Shown here: piece by piece, positions 17,923-25,905 of the stretch
Layout: each line of letters starts with the position of its first letter
Position numbering within the stretch: the stretch's first letter is position 1
Assembly (NCBI GenBank): GCA_036558545.1
Contig: DATBFJ010000117.1
Span: forward strand, 40,203 to 104,202
Reading direction: 5' to 3'
Source of the DNA: JALYGJ01 sp036558545
Lineage (GTDB): Bacteria > Chloroflexota > Limnocylindria > Limnocylindrales > CSP1-4
DNA: 64,000 bases
Made by a program: the position numbers and the translations under genes
Notes under the pieces: generated by a model
What the model saw: only the letters and a program-made list of their open reading frames with translations
Database searches by the model: none
Told to the model about the DNA's origin: nothing

Positions 17923-19005
17923 TCACGCCGCGTCGGGTTCCTCGTAATGCGCAAGGCGTTCGGCCTGGTCCGTCGTGATCAGGTCGTCGAGCAATCGATC
18001 AAGGTCGCCGTCGAGGACGTTGGGCAGGTTGTGCAGGTCCATGTTTATGCGGTGATCGGTCACTCGGTCCTGCGGGAAGTTGTAGGTGCGGATCTTTTCC
18101 GAGCGGTCCCCCGAACCGACCATGCTCCGTCGCACCTCGCGCTCGGCCTCGTGGGCCCTGTTCTGCTCTGCCTCGAGCAGACGAGCGCGCAGCACGGATA
18201 GTGCCTTGGCCTTGTTCTTGTGCTGGCTCTTCTCGTCCTGGATCTCAACGACCAGACCGGTTGGCAGGTGCGTGATGCGCACGGCAGAGTCGGTCGTGTT
18301 GACACTCTGGCCGCCCGGGCCGGAGGACCGCTTGACCTCGATGCGCAGGTCCTTGTCCTCGTCGATCTGAACATCGACCTCGTCAGCTTCGGGCAGTACG
18401 GCGACAGTGGCGGTCGATGTGTGGATGCGTCCGCTCGATTCGGTCTCAGGGACACGCTGCACACGATGTACGCCGCCCTCGTACTTGAGCCTGCTGTATG
18501 CGCCCTGACCACGGACCTCGAAGATGACCTCGCGCAGGCCTCCGATGCCGGTCTCATTCGCGGTCAGCACCTCGGTCGCCCAGCGATGCCGCTCCGCGTA
18601 CCTCTTGTACATACGGAACAGCTGCGCAGCGAAAAGCGCCGCTTCCTCGCCACCGGCACCCGCCCTGATCTCGACTATCACGTTCTTGCCGTCATTCGGG
18701 TCGCGGGGCAGCAACAGAAGGCGAAGCTCCTGGCCAATCTCATGTTCCGATCGCTCGGCTGCCTCGATCTCTTCGCGGGCCAGCTCGCGCAGCTCGGGAT
18801 CGGATTCGGCCTCGCGCAGGCTCTGCAGCTGCGCGCGCACCTCCTTCAAGCGCCTGTACGCGGTAACCACTGGCTCGAGCTGCGCGTGCTCCCGGCCGAG
18901 CTCACGCTGCATATCCGGATCGGCGGCTATCTCTGGCTTGGAATACTCCTGCTCGATCTCCGTGAAGCGAGCTTCGAGCGTGTCCAGCCGTTCGTCAACG
19001 CTCAT
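17923..19005 (-). CDS. prfA: Peptide chain release factor 1
   Basis: 360 residues, the usual length. Recognises UAA/UAG. GGQ motif in SSGPGGQSVNTTDSAVRITHLPTG near 228-250 and the stop-codon reading tripeptide P-E-T in QRVPETESSGRIHTSTATV (the P-x-T motif of RF1). Conserved EIRAGAGGEEAALFAAQLFRMY near 115. Overlaps the DUF1385 gene by 4 nt. Confidence 0.96.
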   Translation of the reverse strand: MSVDERLDTLEARFTEIEQEYSKPEIAADPDMQRELGREHAQLEPVVTAYRRLKEVRAQLQSLREAESDPELRELAREEIEAAERSEHEIGQELRLLLLPRDPNDGKNVIVEIRAGAGGEEAALFAAQLFRMYKRYAERHRWATEVLTANETGIGGLREVIFEVRGQGAYSRLKYEGGVHRVQRVPETESSGRIHTSTATVAVLPEADEVDVQIDEDKDLRIEVKRSSGPGGQSVNTTDSAVRITHLPTGLVVEIQDEKSQHKNKAKALSVLRARLLEAEQNRAHEAEREVRRSMVGSGDRSEKIRTYNFPQDRVTDHRINMDLHNLPNVLDGDLDRLLDDLITTDQAERLAHYEEPDAA

Positions 19006-19982
19006 CGCGAGAGTTGATCGGGCGCCGACTCCTGCTCGCCGGCGGCCTTGTCTGAGCCCATCGGTATAGGTCTCCGTGGCACATCCCAGCTGCCGGCTGG
19101 CGCGTCTTCGCCATTCGCCGCGAGAGCCTCCTGCATCGACGCGATTGCGACGGCGATCATCCCGTCATCAGGCTGCTTTGTGGTTATGCCCTGCAGCCAG
19201 ATACCCGGCAGATACAGCCAGCGCAGCCAGACCCTGTCCCGGTGTTTCGCGCCGAAACGCAACAGCTCGTAGGCGATCGAGGCGATGACCGGGATGAGCA
19301 GAATCCGGCCGACGATGCTGACCAACAGACTCTGGCCGACGAGCAGGCTGAACATCAGGATGCTCAAGATGATGAAGATGACCAGGAACTCCGTACCGCA
19401 GCGCGGGTGGGCGGTCGGGTACTTGCGAACGTGTTCGACGTCGAGCGGATCCTCGTGCTCCAGCGCGTGGATCGTCATGTGCTCCGCGCCGTGGTACTGG
19501 AATGTCCGGCGGATCTCAGCCGAGCGGCCGACGAGCAACAGGTAGCCGACGAATATCGCCACCCGGATGATGCCTTCGACGAGGTGCTGCGCGAACGCCT
19601 GGTCAGGTCCAAGCGTCACGCGGGTGGTGGCGTCGGCAAGAAACAGCGGCAACAGAACGAAAAGTCCGACGGCAAGCGCGAGGGTGACGATGAGCGTGAT
19701 CGCGATCGTGCCGCGACCCATCTGCTCGCCTTCTCCCTCGGCCTGAACGGAGCCTGAGCGCATCAGCCAGCGGGTGCCGATTACCAGCGTCTCGTAGAGC
19801 AGCACGATGCCGCGCACGAACGGTGCACGGGCAAACCGGTTACGGTGAAGTATCGAGTTGAGCGGCTCCGAGGTCGCCACGATCGAGCCGTCGGGGTGGC
19901 GGAGCGCGACGCCAATGGCGCCGCGGCCGCGCATCATCACGCCCTCGAGCAGTGCCTGACCGCCGTAGTCAACGCGCGCCAT
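19002..19982 (-). CDS. DUF1385 membrane protein (YqhQ-like)
   Basis: 326 residues. The family signature YGGQALLEGVMMRG opens the protein; YHGAEHMTIHALEHEDPLDVEHVRKYPTAHPRCGTEFL near 165-200 and KHRDRVWLRWLYLPGIWLQGITTKQPD near 245-270 are further family blocks. About four to five membrane helices. Function is not established; proximity to prfA and prmC is common in Gram-positive and Chloroflexota genomes. The C-terminal 50 residues are hydrophilic and variable. Confidence 0.9.
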   Translation of the reverse strand: MARVDYGGQALLEGVMMRGRGAIGVALRHPDGSIVATSEPLNSILHRNRFARAPFVRGIVLLYETLVIGTRWLMRSGSVQAEGEGEQMGRGTIAITLIVTLALAVGLFVLLPLFLADATTRVTLGPDQAFAQHLVEGIIRVAIFVGYLLLVGRSAEIRRTFQYHGAEHMTIHALEHEDPLDVEHVRKYPTAHPRCGTEFLVIFIILSILMFSLLVGQSLLVSIVGRILLIPVIASIAYELLRFGAKHRDRVWLRWLYLPGIWLQGITTKQPDDGMIAVAIASMQEALAANGEDAPAGSWDVPRRPIPMGSDKAAGEQESAPDQLSR

Positions 19983-20041
19983 CGATCAGTCTCCCGCTTT
20001 GGCGGGTGCGGTTGCCGTCGCTGGAAGGCGACGTGCCCAGA

Positions 20042-20254
20042 TCAGAGTCGAGCTGACCGCTCGAGGCGCTTCTGGAAGCGCTCCACCTGGCCGGCCGTGT
20101 CAACGATCGTCTGCTTGCCCGTGAAGAAAGGATGGCAGTTCGAGCAGATGTCGACATGCAGCGATGGCTGCGTCGAGCCGACCTCGAACTCGGTGTGGCA
20201 CGAGCCGCACACGACCTTGGCCTGCTGGTACTTGGGATGTATTGCCGACTTCAT
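20042..20254 (-). CDS. rpmE: 50S ribosomal protein L31 (zinc-binding type)
   Basis: 70 residues: MKSAIHPKYQQAKVVCGSC..., with two CxxC pairs (VVCGSC and DICSNC) that coordinate zinc, so this is the C+ form. FFTGKQTIVDTAGQVERFQKR is the L31 C-terminal signature. Its start overlaps the rpmA stop by 4 nt. The 59-nt gap to the DUF1385 gene holds two small hairpins (stem 19993-19997/20002-20006, and GTCGC/GCGAC at about 20017-20032), which may separate ribosomal protein expression from the genes that follow. Confidence 0.95.
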   Translation of the reverse strand: MKSAIHPKYQQAKVVCGSCHTEFEVGSTQPSLHVDICSNCHPFFTGKQTIVDTAGQVERFQKRLERSARL

Positions 20255-20538
20255 GCGATATCTCCGGCGCTCGCCGCTGCGGGCGCAACTTCTTCAACAC
20301 GAACGCGCTTCTTGTCGCGTCGCTCGTGCTCGAAATGAACCTTGCCATCTACCGTGGCGAAAACCGTGTAGTCGCGACCGAGATCCGTGCCCGGACCGGC
20401 GAGGAAGGTCATGCCACGCTGTCGGACGATGATCGAACCGGCGGTCACGACCTGCCCGTCGCCGGCCTTCACGCCAAGGCGCTGGCCAACGCTGTCGCGG
20501 CCATTCTTGGAGCTCGAGCCCGCCTTCTTGTGTGCCAT
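20251..20538 (-). CDS. rpmA: 50S ribosomal protein L27
   Basis: 95 residues beginning MAHKKAGSSSKNGRDSVGQRLGVKAGDGQVVTAGSIIVRQRG, the classical L27 N-terminus that reaches toward the peptidyl-transferase centre. It lacks the Firmicutes-type cleavable N-terminal peptide. C-terminus VHFEHERRDKKRVRVEEVAPAAA. Five nt after rplU. Confidence 0.96.
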   Translation of the reverse strand: MAHKKAGSSSKNGRDSVGQRLGVKAGDGQVVTAGSIIVRQRGMTFLAGPGTDLGRDYTVFATVDGKVHFEHERRDKKRVRVEEVAPAAASAGDIA

Positions 20539-20543
20539 CTGTC

Positions 20544-21239
20544 TTACTCGTCCTTCTTCGTGCTCGAACTGGTCGATCGAGATCGCGTGGCCTTCGGCTT
20601 GGCCTCAGTTGACGCTGCTGCCTTGCTTGAAGCCTTGGTCGTCGTCTTTGTCGTCTTAGCCGCGTTTGCGTCAGCCTTCGCTGCCTTGGCAGCTGGTTTT
20701 TCTGCAGCTGCCTTCGTGGTCGTCTTGCGCGGCGCGCTCTTGGCCGGAGTCTTGGTTTCCGCCTTCTCTGCCGCCTCGGCCTTCTCCACCTTGGCCGCGT
20801 CTGCGGCGAGTTTGGCGGCCAGGGCCTGGTCTGCAGCGGCCTTCTTGTCTGCCTCTGCCTGGGCCTGCCTGCGCTCGGCCTGCTCGTCCTTCTTCTGTGC
20901 GCCGGCCTCGTCAGCGGCCGAGCGGCCGTTGAAGCGGATATCCGCAACGCGCAGGACGGTCTGCTCCTGGCGGTGTCCCTTCTTGGCGCGGTGGCGCGCC
21001 TTGGGCCGGTACTTGAAAACGATGACCTTCTCGCCACGATCCTGGCGAAGCACGTCAGCGGTGACCAGCGCGTCCGCAACGGTCGGCGTACCCACCTGGG
21101 CACTGTCGCCGTCCGCGACGAGCAGCACGCGGTCGAAGTTGACCGTCGTGCCGGGCATGGCGTCGAGGCGCTCGACGGCGAGCTCGCTGCCGAGCTCAAC
21201 TCGATACTGCTTGCCGCCCGTTTCGATTACTGCGTACAT
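20544..21239 (-). CDS. rplU: 50S ribosomal protein L21 with a long Lys/Ala-rich C-terminal tail
   Basis: Residues 1-103 are a complete L21 (MYAVIETGGKQYRVELGSELAVERL ... KYRPKARHRAKKGHRQEQTVLRVADI). A further 128 residues follow, built of Ala, Lys, Thr, Glu and Ser with KTTTKAAAEKPAAKAAKA-type repeats, resembling histone H1 tails or the disordered tails of bacterial nucleoid proteins. L21 is normally about 100-105 residues. First gene of the long minus-strand run; SD CCGGAGAA is 3-10 nt before the ATG. Confidence 0.94.
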   Translation of the reverse strand: MYAVIETGGKQYRVELGSELAVERLDAMPGTTVNFDRVLLVADGDSAQVGTPTVADALVTADVLRQDRGEKVIVFKYRPKARHRAKKGHRQEQTVLRVADIRFNGRSAADEAGAQKKDEQAERRQAQAEADKKAAADQALAAKLAADAAKVEKAEAAEKAETKTPAKSAPRKTTTKAAAEKPAAKAAKADANAAKTTKTTTKASSKAAASTEAKPKATRSRSTSSSTKKDE

Positions 21240-21477
21240 GGTTCTCCGGATTCGCCAGTGCGCCGCTGGTGCGGCCGGCGCGTGGCGGTGACTATCAAGC
21301 TGTTCCGATGGGACGCTGCCGGGCGCGACGGCACGCGAACGTGGTCGCCGGCGCGAACTCAGAGGATAACACGTGACGCTTTCTGAGCCACCTTGCCGGC
21401 ATAGGACCAGTGCTTCCCCCGCGAGAGTACGTCCTTCCCCTGACCGATCCGACCCTCACAGTCGACTATTCCCCCAG
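21240..21477. other. Divergent intergenic region rplU / J-domain gene
   Basis: 238 nt between divergent genes. It must carry the promoter for the ribosomal protein-led minus-strand run and that for the plus-strand J-domain gene. No convincing -35/-10 pair or known L21-leader structure was recognised by eye. The frame upstream of 21478 is open but not family-like. Confidence 0.4.
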
Positions 21478-21936
21478 ATGACACAAGACCCGCGATACAC
21501 CTACTACGCGATGCTGATGCTCGCCGAAAACGCGGATGCTGAAATCATCAGCACCGTCTATCGCAAGCTCGCACAGCGTTTCCACCCCGACGTCGATACC
21601 TCGGCAGAGGCCGCACGTCGGATGAGCGAGATCAACGATGCCTACGCCACCCTTCGGGACGCCGAGAAGCGCCGAAAGTACGACGCCTGGCTCAAGAGCC
21701 GACGAGATCGGCGAAAGAGCGACCGGATGATCATCCAGCAGGGTGACCTGGCATACGGCTCCGCAGGTGTCCCTGATGGCCCACCCGCGGGCAGCCTGCT
21801 CGAGTTCGGGCGTTACCAGGGCTGGACCATAGGCCAGGTCCGCCGGCGCGACCCGGAATACCTGGAGTGGTTGATGCGTGTGCCTATAGGCCAGCGTTAT
21901 CGCGACGAAATAGGACGCACGCTGGCGCAGCGCTAG
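21478..21936 (+). CDS. J-domain protein with a C-terminal exonuclease-associated-type motif
   Basis: 152 residues from the ATG at 21478 (MTQDPRYTYYAML); the frame is open 35 codons further upstream but that part is Ser/Pro/Arg-rich and unlike the family. Residues 5-65 form a J domain with HPD in AQRFHPDVDTSAEA, so it can stimulate an Hsp70 (DnaK) ATPase. Residues about 105-150 (LLEFGRYQGWTIGQVRRRDPEYLEWLMRVP) resemble the short GxYxGxxxxxVxxxDPxYLxWL module found at the ends of some 3'-5' exonucleases. No Gly/Phe region or zinc-finger domain is present, so it is a class III J protein. Stops of this gene and rodA overlap tail to tail. Confidence 0.8.
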   Translation: MTQDPRYTYYAMLMLAENADAEIISTVYRKLAQRFHPDVDTSAEAARRMSEINDAYATLRDAEKRRKYDAWLKSRRDRRKSDRMIIQQGDLAYGSAGVPDGPPAGSLLEFGRYQGWTIGQVRRRDPEYLEWLMRVPIGQRYRDEIGRTLAQR

Positions 21937-23084
21937 CTCGTGCTCGGCGCTCTCGCCCGCCGAATGTTGATGCTCTGAAGTAACCCGAGCGCAATCGCGG
22001 TGCTCACCAGCGATGCGCCGCCGTGCGTGATGAACGGCAGCGGGATGCCGGTCACCGGCATGATGCCCGCGACCATGCCGGCATTGACCAGCATCTGGAA
22101 CACGATCATCGCGGCAGTCCCACCGGCAAACGCGACGCCGAAGACGGATTCGGATCGCCAACCGATGACGAGCACGCGCCAGATCAGGCCGATGAACAGC
22201 AGAAAAACGACGAGACCGCCGATGAAGCCGAGCTCCTCGAGCAGGACTGCGAACGCGAAGTCTGTCGACTGGACGGGCAGCAATCCGGATGCGGCACCCG
22301 CGGTCAAGCCTTTGCCGAAGATGCCGCCGGATCCCACCGCTATCTGCGCCTGCGCGACCTGGAAGCCGGCCCCAGTGGGGTCGGACGTGGGGTCCAGGAA
22401 TGACAGCACCCGCAGCTGCTGATATGGCAACAGCAGCGACCAGATGACGGGCAGTGTCGCCAAGGCGGCCGCGGCCAGCAACAGCATCCAGCGCAGGCTG
22501 GCACCGGCCAGGAACAGGGCTCCGACCATGATTGCTACGAGAACCAGCGCCGTGCCGAGGTCCGGCTGAATCATGATCAACGCGAATGGCGGCGCCGTCA
22601 GTAGCCCCGCGCCGACGATCGTACTCAAGCTCTTGATCCGGTCGGCGCGATGGGCCAGGAACGTGGCCAATACCGCGATCATCAGGACCTTCGAGATCTC
22701 CGAGAACTGGAAGGTCAGACCTGCCACGGAGATCCACCGTTGCGCGCCGTTGATCTCGATGCCTATCGCCATGGTCAAGAGCAACAGGCCGATGTTCACC
22801 AGGTACAGCAGCCATGAAAAGGTGCGCAGCCAGCGGTAGTCAAAAGCCGCCGAGACCGTGAACGCGACGATGGCTACGGCGAACCACATGAGTCCGCGAG
22901 TGAACGTCGATCCGGCCGCCAGCGGCCCGCCTTCCGTGCTGTTGGTCCACGCCATCAGCAGGCCGATGATCGCCAGCGCGAGGGCGTAGAACGCAAGTTG
23001 AATGTCAAGCGAGCGCCAGCTGCCCGATTCCGGACGCGCCAGCAGGCTACTCGTTGGGGCGCGTTCTACGCGCATTGCGGTCAT
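21933..23084 (-). CDS. rodA: SEDS-family peptidoglycan glycosyltransferase RodA
   Basis: 383 residues, ten predicted membrane helices. Polymerises lipid II during elongation together with the adjacent class B PBP. Family blocks: NGAQRWISVAGLTFQFSEISKVLMI near 125-150, IMIQPDLGTALVL near 185, and the C-terminal GIPLPFITHGGASLVSTAIALGLLQSI. The long extracellular loop between helices 7 and 8 (DPTSDPTGAGFQVAQAQIAVGSGGIFGKGL) carries the catalytic Asp region. Directly follows mrdA (19 nt). Confidence 0.94.
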   Translation of the reverse strand: MTAMRVERAPTSSLLARPESGSWRSLDIQLAFYALALAIIGLLMAWTNSTEGGPLAAGSTFTRGLMWFAVAIVAFTVSAAFDYRWLRTFSWLLYLVNIGLLLLTMAIGIEINGAQRWISVAGLTFQFSEISKVLMIAVLATFLAHRADRIKSLSTIVGAGLLTAPPFALIMIQPDLGTALVLVAIMVGALFLAGASLRWMLLLAAAALATLPVIWSLLLPYQQLRVLSFLDPTSDPTGAGFQVAQAQIAVGSGGIFGKGLTAGAASGLLPVQSTDFAFAVLLEELGFIGGLVVFLLFIGLIWRVLVIGWRSESVFGVAFAGGTAAMIVFQMLVNAGMVAGIMPVTGIPLPFITHGGASLVSTAIALGLLQSINIRRARAPSTS

Positions 23085-23103
23085 CGGCCGGCCTGTGGGC
23101 TCA

Positions 23104-25017
23104 TCAGTTGCTGTAGAAGTTGTCCTGCTGCAGCAGGTCTGGCCGCGTCAGGTCGACGCCCAGGTGGTAATGCTCCTGGAGGAAGTACTTGACGATCTCC
23201 GTCGCCGCATTGCCCTTCGTGTTGGAGTTGTAGGCGAAGGCGACTATTGCCAGCTGTGAGTCGGTCTTCGCCGGATCTCCGGACTGTGTGGCCGTGAAGT
23301 TCGGCACGAAGGCAACGAACCAGGTGTGGAATGGCAGCCGCCCTTCGGCGTCCCGTGTCCCGAACTCGGCTGTGCCCGTCTTGCCCGCCACGACAAGCGG
23401 CTCGTCAACCAGGTTGAAGGTGTGTCGCGTCGTCACGACCTCGCGCGCGGCGAGTCTCATCGTCTCGAGAACGTCCTGGGAGACACCGACCTGCTGCAGA
23501 ACCTGGGGCTGGAAGTCCTGCACGACGCTGCCGTCGGGAGCAAGAACGCGACGAACGATCTGCGGCACATACAGCGTGCCACCGTTGGCCAGGGCCGCGT
23601 ACGCGTTGAGCACCTGGAGCGGCGTGGCGGCGTCATATCCCTGGCCGATGCCCGCCTGGTAGACCTCGCCCGGGAACACGTCCTGGCCAAAGACACTTTG
23701 CTTCCAATCGTTCGTGGGAATGATGCCGCGCACTTCGCCGGGCAGGTCGATGCCCGTTTTCTGGCCAAAGCCAAACTGCTGCGCCCAGTAGGCAAGCCTG
23801 TCGGCGCCGAGATCTCCGGCCATCTGGTAGAAGAACGTGTCGCTCGAGTCGGCGAAGCCCTGGGTCACATTCAACGGGCCGAAGCCCCGCTTGTTCCAAT
23901 CCCAGTATTTGTATGGACCGATCGAGATATAGGGCGCTGTTTGAACGAGCGTGTCCGGCGTGATGACGCCGTCCATCAGGGCGCCCGAACCCGTGACCAG
24001 CTTGTACGTAGATCCAGGCGGAAACTGGTCGCTGATGGCGTAGTTGACCAGGGGTCGGTTCGGGTCATTGATGAGAGCCTGGTACTCGTCGGTCGAGATG
24101 CCCTGGGCAAAGAGGTTGTCGTCGTATGACGGGTTCGAGACCATCGCCAGGATCTCTCCATCCTGGGGATTCATGACGATGACCACGCCACGCGTCAGGT
24201 CGACGATGCCGGTGGCCCAATCGAGAGCCTCCTGCGCCTCGCGCTGGATCTGAGTGTCAATGGTGAGCTCGAGCGAGTCGCCGGCCACGGGCTGCTGGTC
24301 GATGGACACTGTCCGCGTGATCCGGCCATTGACATCGCGCTCGACCTGCTCGGAGCCGTATGTGCCCCGCAGGTCAGTTTCGAAGGTTGCCTCCACTCCG
24401 GTCTTGCCGATCTGATCGTTGTTCAGATAGCCCTCGGGCTGCAGGTCGGGATCGGCAAGATCGTCGGCCGTGACGGCACCGGTGTAGCCCAGAACGTGCG
24501 ACAGAAGCGGCCCGTACTCGTATTCGCGTGCTTCCTGCGTCTCGACATCAACGCCGGGTAGATCCCGGCTCTCCTCGTCGATGAGCCGGGCGACGTCTTC
24601 AGGCACGTCCGTGGCGATATTCACGTACTCGTAGCGCTGATTGGCATTGCGATCGAGGGCCTGGATGATGTCCGAGCTGGACATGTTCAGAAGCTGTGAC
24701 AATCGGCTGACGACAGTGTCTCGATCCGTGAACGGCAGGTCGCCGGGCCGGACACGGACGACATACGAAGGCACGTTGATTGCCACTGGCCGGCCGGCAC
24801 GGTCGTAAATCAGTCCGCGAGCTGCGGTCATCGGCTCCGTCGTGCTCAGAGCGTCCTGGGCGAGACCCGCGTAGTAGCCGCCACTCACGACCTGGATGTA
24901 GAAGAGCCGCGTAGTGAGCAGTCCGACGACAAGAACGATGACGAGGCCGAAGACGGCAAATCGAGCGCCGAGTTTCGTGCGCGGCGGTTCGGGCTGGCCG
25001 AGGACGTAGTCGTTCAT
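23104..25017 (-). CDS. mrdA: Penicillin-binding protein 2 (class B transpeptidase, elongasome)
   Basis: 637 residues. One N-terminal membrane anchor (about 18-38), PBP dimer/pedestal domain (65-240) and a transpeptidase domain with catalytic motifs S336-T-Y-K339 (PPGSTYK), S391-S-D393 (DSSDTFFYQ) and K546-T-G (VAGKTGTAEF). The SxD in place of SxN occurs in many PBP2 enzymes. Partner of RodA, encoded next to it, and MreD, 1 nt upstream. No extra domain such as PASTA is present, so it is PBP2 rather than a division FtsI. Confidence 0.94.
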   Translation of the reverse strand: MNDYVLGQPEPPRTKLGARFAVFGLVIVLVVGLLTTRLFYIQVVSGGYYAGLAQDALSTTEPMTAARGLIYDRAGRPVAINVPSYVVRVRPGDLPFTDRDTVVSRLSQLLNMSSSDIIQALDRNANQRYEYVNIATDVPEDVARLIDEESRDLPGVDVETQEAREYEYGPLLSHVLGYTGAVTADDLADPDLQPEGYLNNDQIGKTGVEATFETDLRGTYGSEQVERDVNGRITRTVSIDQQPVAGDSLELTIDTQIQREAQEALDWATGIVDLTRGVVIVMNPQDGEILAMVSNPSYDDNLFAQGISTDEYQALINDPNRPLVNYAISDQFPPGSTYKLVTGSGALMDGVITPDTLVQTAPYISIGPYKYWDWNKRGFGPLNVTQGFADSSDTFFYQMAGDLGADRLAYWAQQFGFGQKTGIDLPGEVRGIIPTNDWKQSVFGQDVFPGEVYQAGIGQGYDAATPLQVLNAYAALANGGTLYVPQIVRRVLAPDGSVVQDFQPQVLQQVGVSQDVLETMRLAAREVVTTRHTFNLVDEPLVVAGKTGTAEFGTRDAEGRLPFHTWFVAFVPNFTATQSGDPAKTDSQLAIVAFAYNSNTKGNAATEIVKYFLQEHYHLGVDLTRPDLLQQDNFYSN

Positions 25018-25018
25018 C

Positions 25019-25519
25019 TCACCAATCCACGCGCTCGGTCACGCCGAAGCGCTGCTCGAGCGCGCCGAAGAGGGCCGCGAGCGGTATCGCGATGACGCCG
25101 TTCATGAAGGCCGCCACGAGCATCGCGACGAGGTCGAAGTTGAGCGGCGCGCCCTCGGTCAGCACCAGCACGATCGCGAGCAAAAGGTGGAGAACCGGCG
25201 TCAGCACCACGGTCAACGCGACCGCGAGCCAGCGCCTGCTCGGACCAGCCACGCGAGCGACCGCGGCAGCAATACCAACGACCAGCAGGAGCGCGAGCGT
25301 TTCGGCGCCCAATGGACGCTCGGGAATCAGCATATCGATGAGCAGACCGCCCACAAAGGCGGCAATTAGGCCGTCCTCTATGCCCATCACCAACGTGGCG
25401 GTAACCGCAACCACGAGAACAAGATCGGGAGTGGCACCGGCGATCGGAATCTCGGGTAGCAGGGTCGTCTCAAGCAACGCGGCCAGCAGGGAGACGAGTG
25501 CTGCGAAAGGAACGGTCAA
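25019..25519 (-). CDS. mreD: Rod shape-determining protein MreD
   Basis: 166 residues, five to six membrane helices, in the order mreD-mrdA-rodA. Family features are weak at sequence level (PEIPIAGATPDLVLVVAVTATLVMGIEDGLIAAFVGGLLIDML is the best block) but size, topology and position agree. No mreC gene lies upstream as usual: the next 386 nt upstream are the parS region. Confidence 0.82.
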   Translation of the reverse strand: MTVPFAALVSLLAALLETTLLPEIPIAGATPDLVLVVAVTATLVMGIEDGLIAAFVGGLLIDMLIPERPLGAETLALLLVVGIAAAVARVAGPSRRWLAVALTVVLTPVLHLLLAIVLVLTEGAPLNFDLVAMLVAAFMNGVIAIPLAALFGALEQRFGVTERVDW

Positions 25520-25578
25520 GAAACGGACTCCGAGTGACGAGGTTTAGCGGCCCCGCCGCCGCAGGAAATGCCATCGGG

Positions 25579-25584
25579 AGTATA
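25579..25584 (-). promoter_or_regulatory. Possible -10 box of the mreD-mrdA-rodA operon
   Basis: TATACT on the minus strand, 60 nt upstream of mreD. No good -35 hexamer at 16-18 nt was seen. The same hexamer is found before secA. Confidence 0.35.
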
Positions 25585-25653
25585 GGCGCGTGAGGGTGGG
25601 GCCCCTTTTCTGTAAGGTCGCCAACTGGTTACCGAGAACGAGCCAGGCGGACT

Positions 25654-25669
25654 TGTTTCACGTGAAATA
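25654..25669. promoter_or_regulatory. parS site 1
   Basis: TGTTTCACGTGAAATA; matches the near-universal chromosomal parS consensus TGTTTCACGTGAAACA at 15 of 16 positions. ParB loads here as a CTP-dependent clamp and spreads. Located 250 nt upstream of parA. Confidence 0.93.
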
Positions 25670-25701
25670 ACCGCATTCGAGGACGAGTCGTACCAAGCAC
25701 C

Positions 25702-25717
25702 TGTTTCACGTGAAACC
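25702..25717. promoter_or_regulatory. parS site 2
   Basis: TGTTTCACGTGAAACC; 15 of 16 match to the parS consensus with an intact 14-bp palindrome core. It is 48 bp (centre to centre) from site 1, so the two lie at a similar helical face spacing (about 4.6 turns). Confidence 0.93.
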
Positions 25718-25905
25718 CGGGGTAATTGGCGAAGATCGCTCCACGCTCGAGCTGCCCAACCGTTGCGGTCGACAGTCGAAAGCACCGGTTAAGCCGGAAT
25801 TAAGCGCCGTCGCCGATGATGTGGCCGCGCGCGCCGGGAGACGGCTGAAGAGGGCCCTTTCCGATAGAATCAAGGCACGTGGATGCGTACCGCCTCGGCA
25901 GTTGA

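Larger units (their letters stand above)
25520..25905. other. mreD-parA divergent region carrying parS sites
   Basis: 386-nt gene-free stretch, the divergence point between the minus-strand mreD operon and the plus-strand parAB-gyrBA operon. It holds two parS sites (listed separately), a TATACT hexamer toward mreD and a TAGAAT hexamer (25865-25870) 36 nt before parA that may be the parA -10. No DnaA-box cluster was found here, so it is not the best oriC candidate. Confidence 0.6.

Noticed and set aside
15579..17954. Longer start (17954) for the glucosidase
   Set aside because: It would overlap prfA by 32 nt with a basic, unconserved N-terminus; ATG 17900 is preferred.
25516..25785. 89-codon minus-strand frame across the parS region as a possible mreC remnant
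   Set aside because: No coiled coil or MreC beta-domain pattern, and it overlaps both parS sites.
25520..25905. oriC at the mreD-parA divergence
   Set aside because: parS sites but no DnaA-box cluster or A+T-rich block by eye; kept only as an alternative under the head-on finding.
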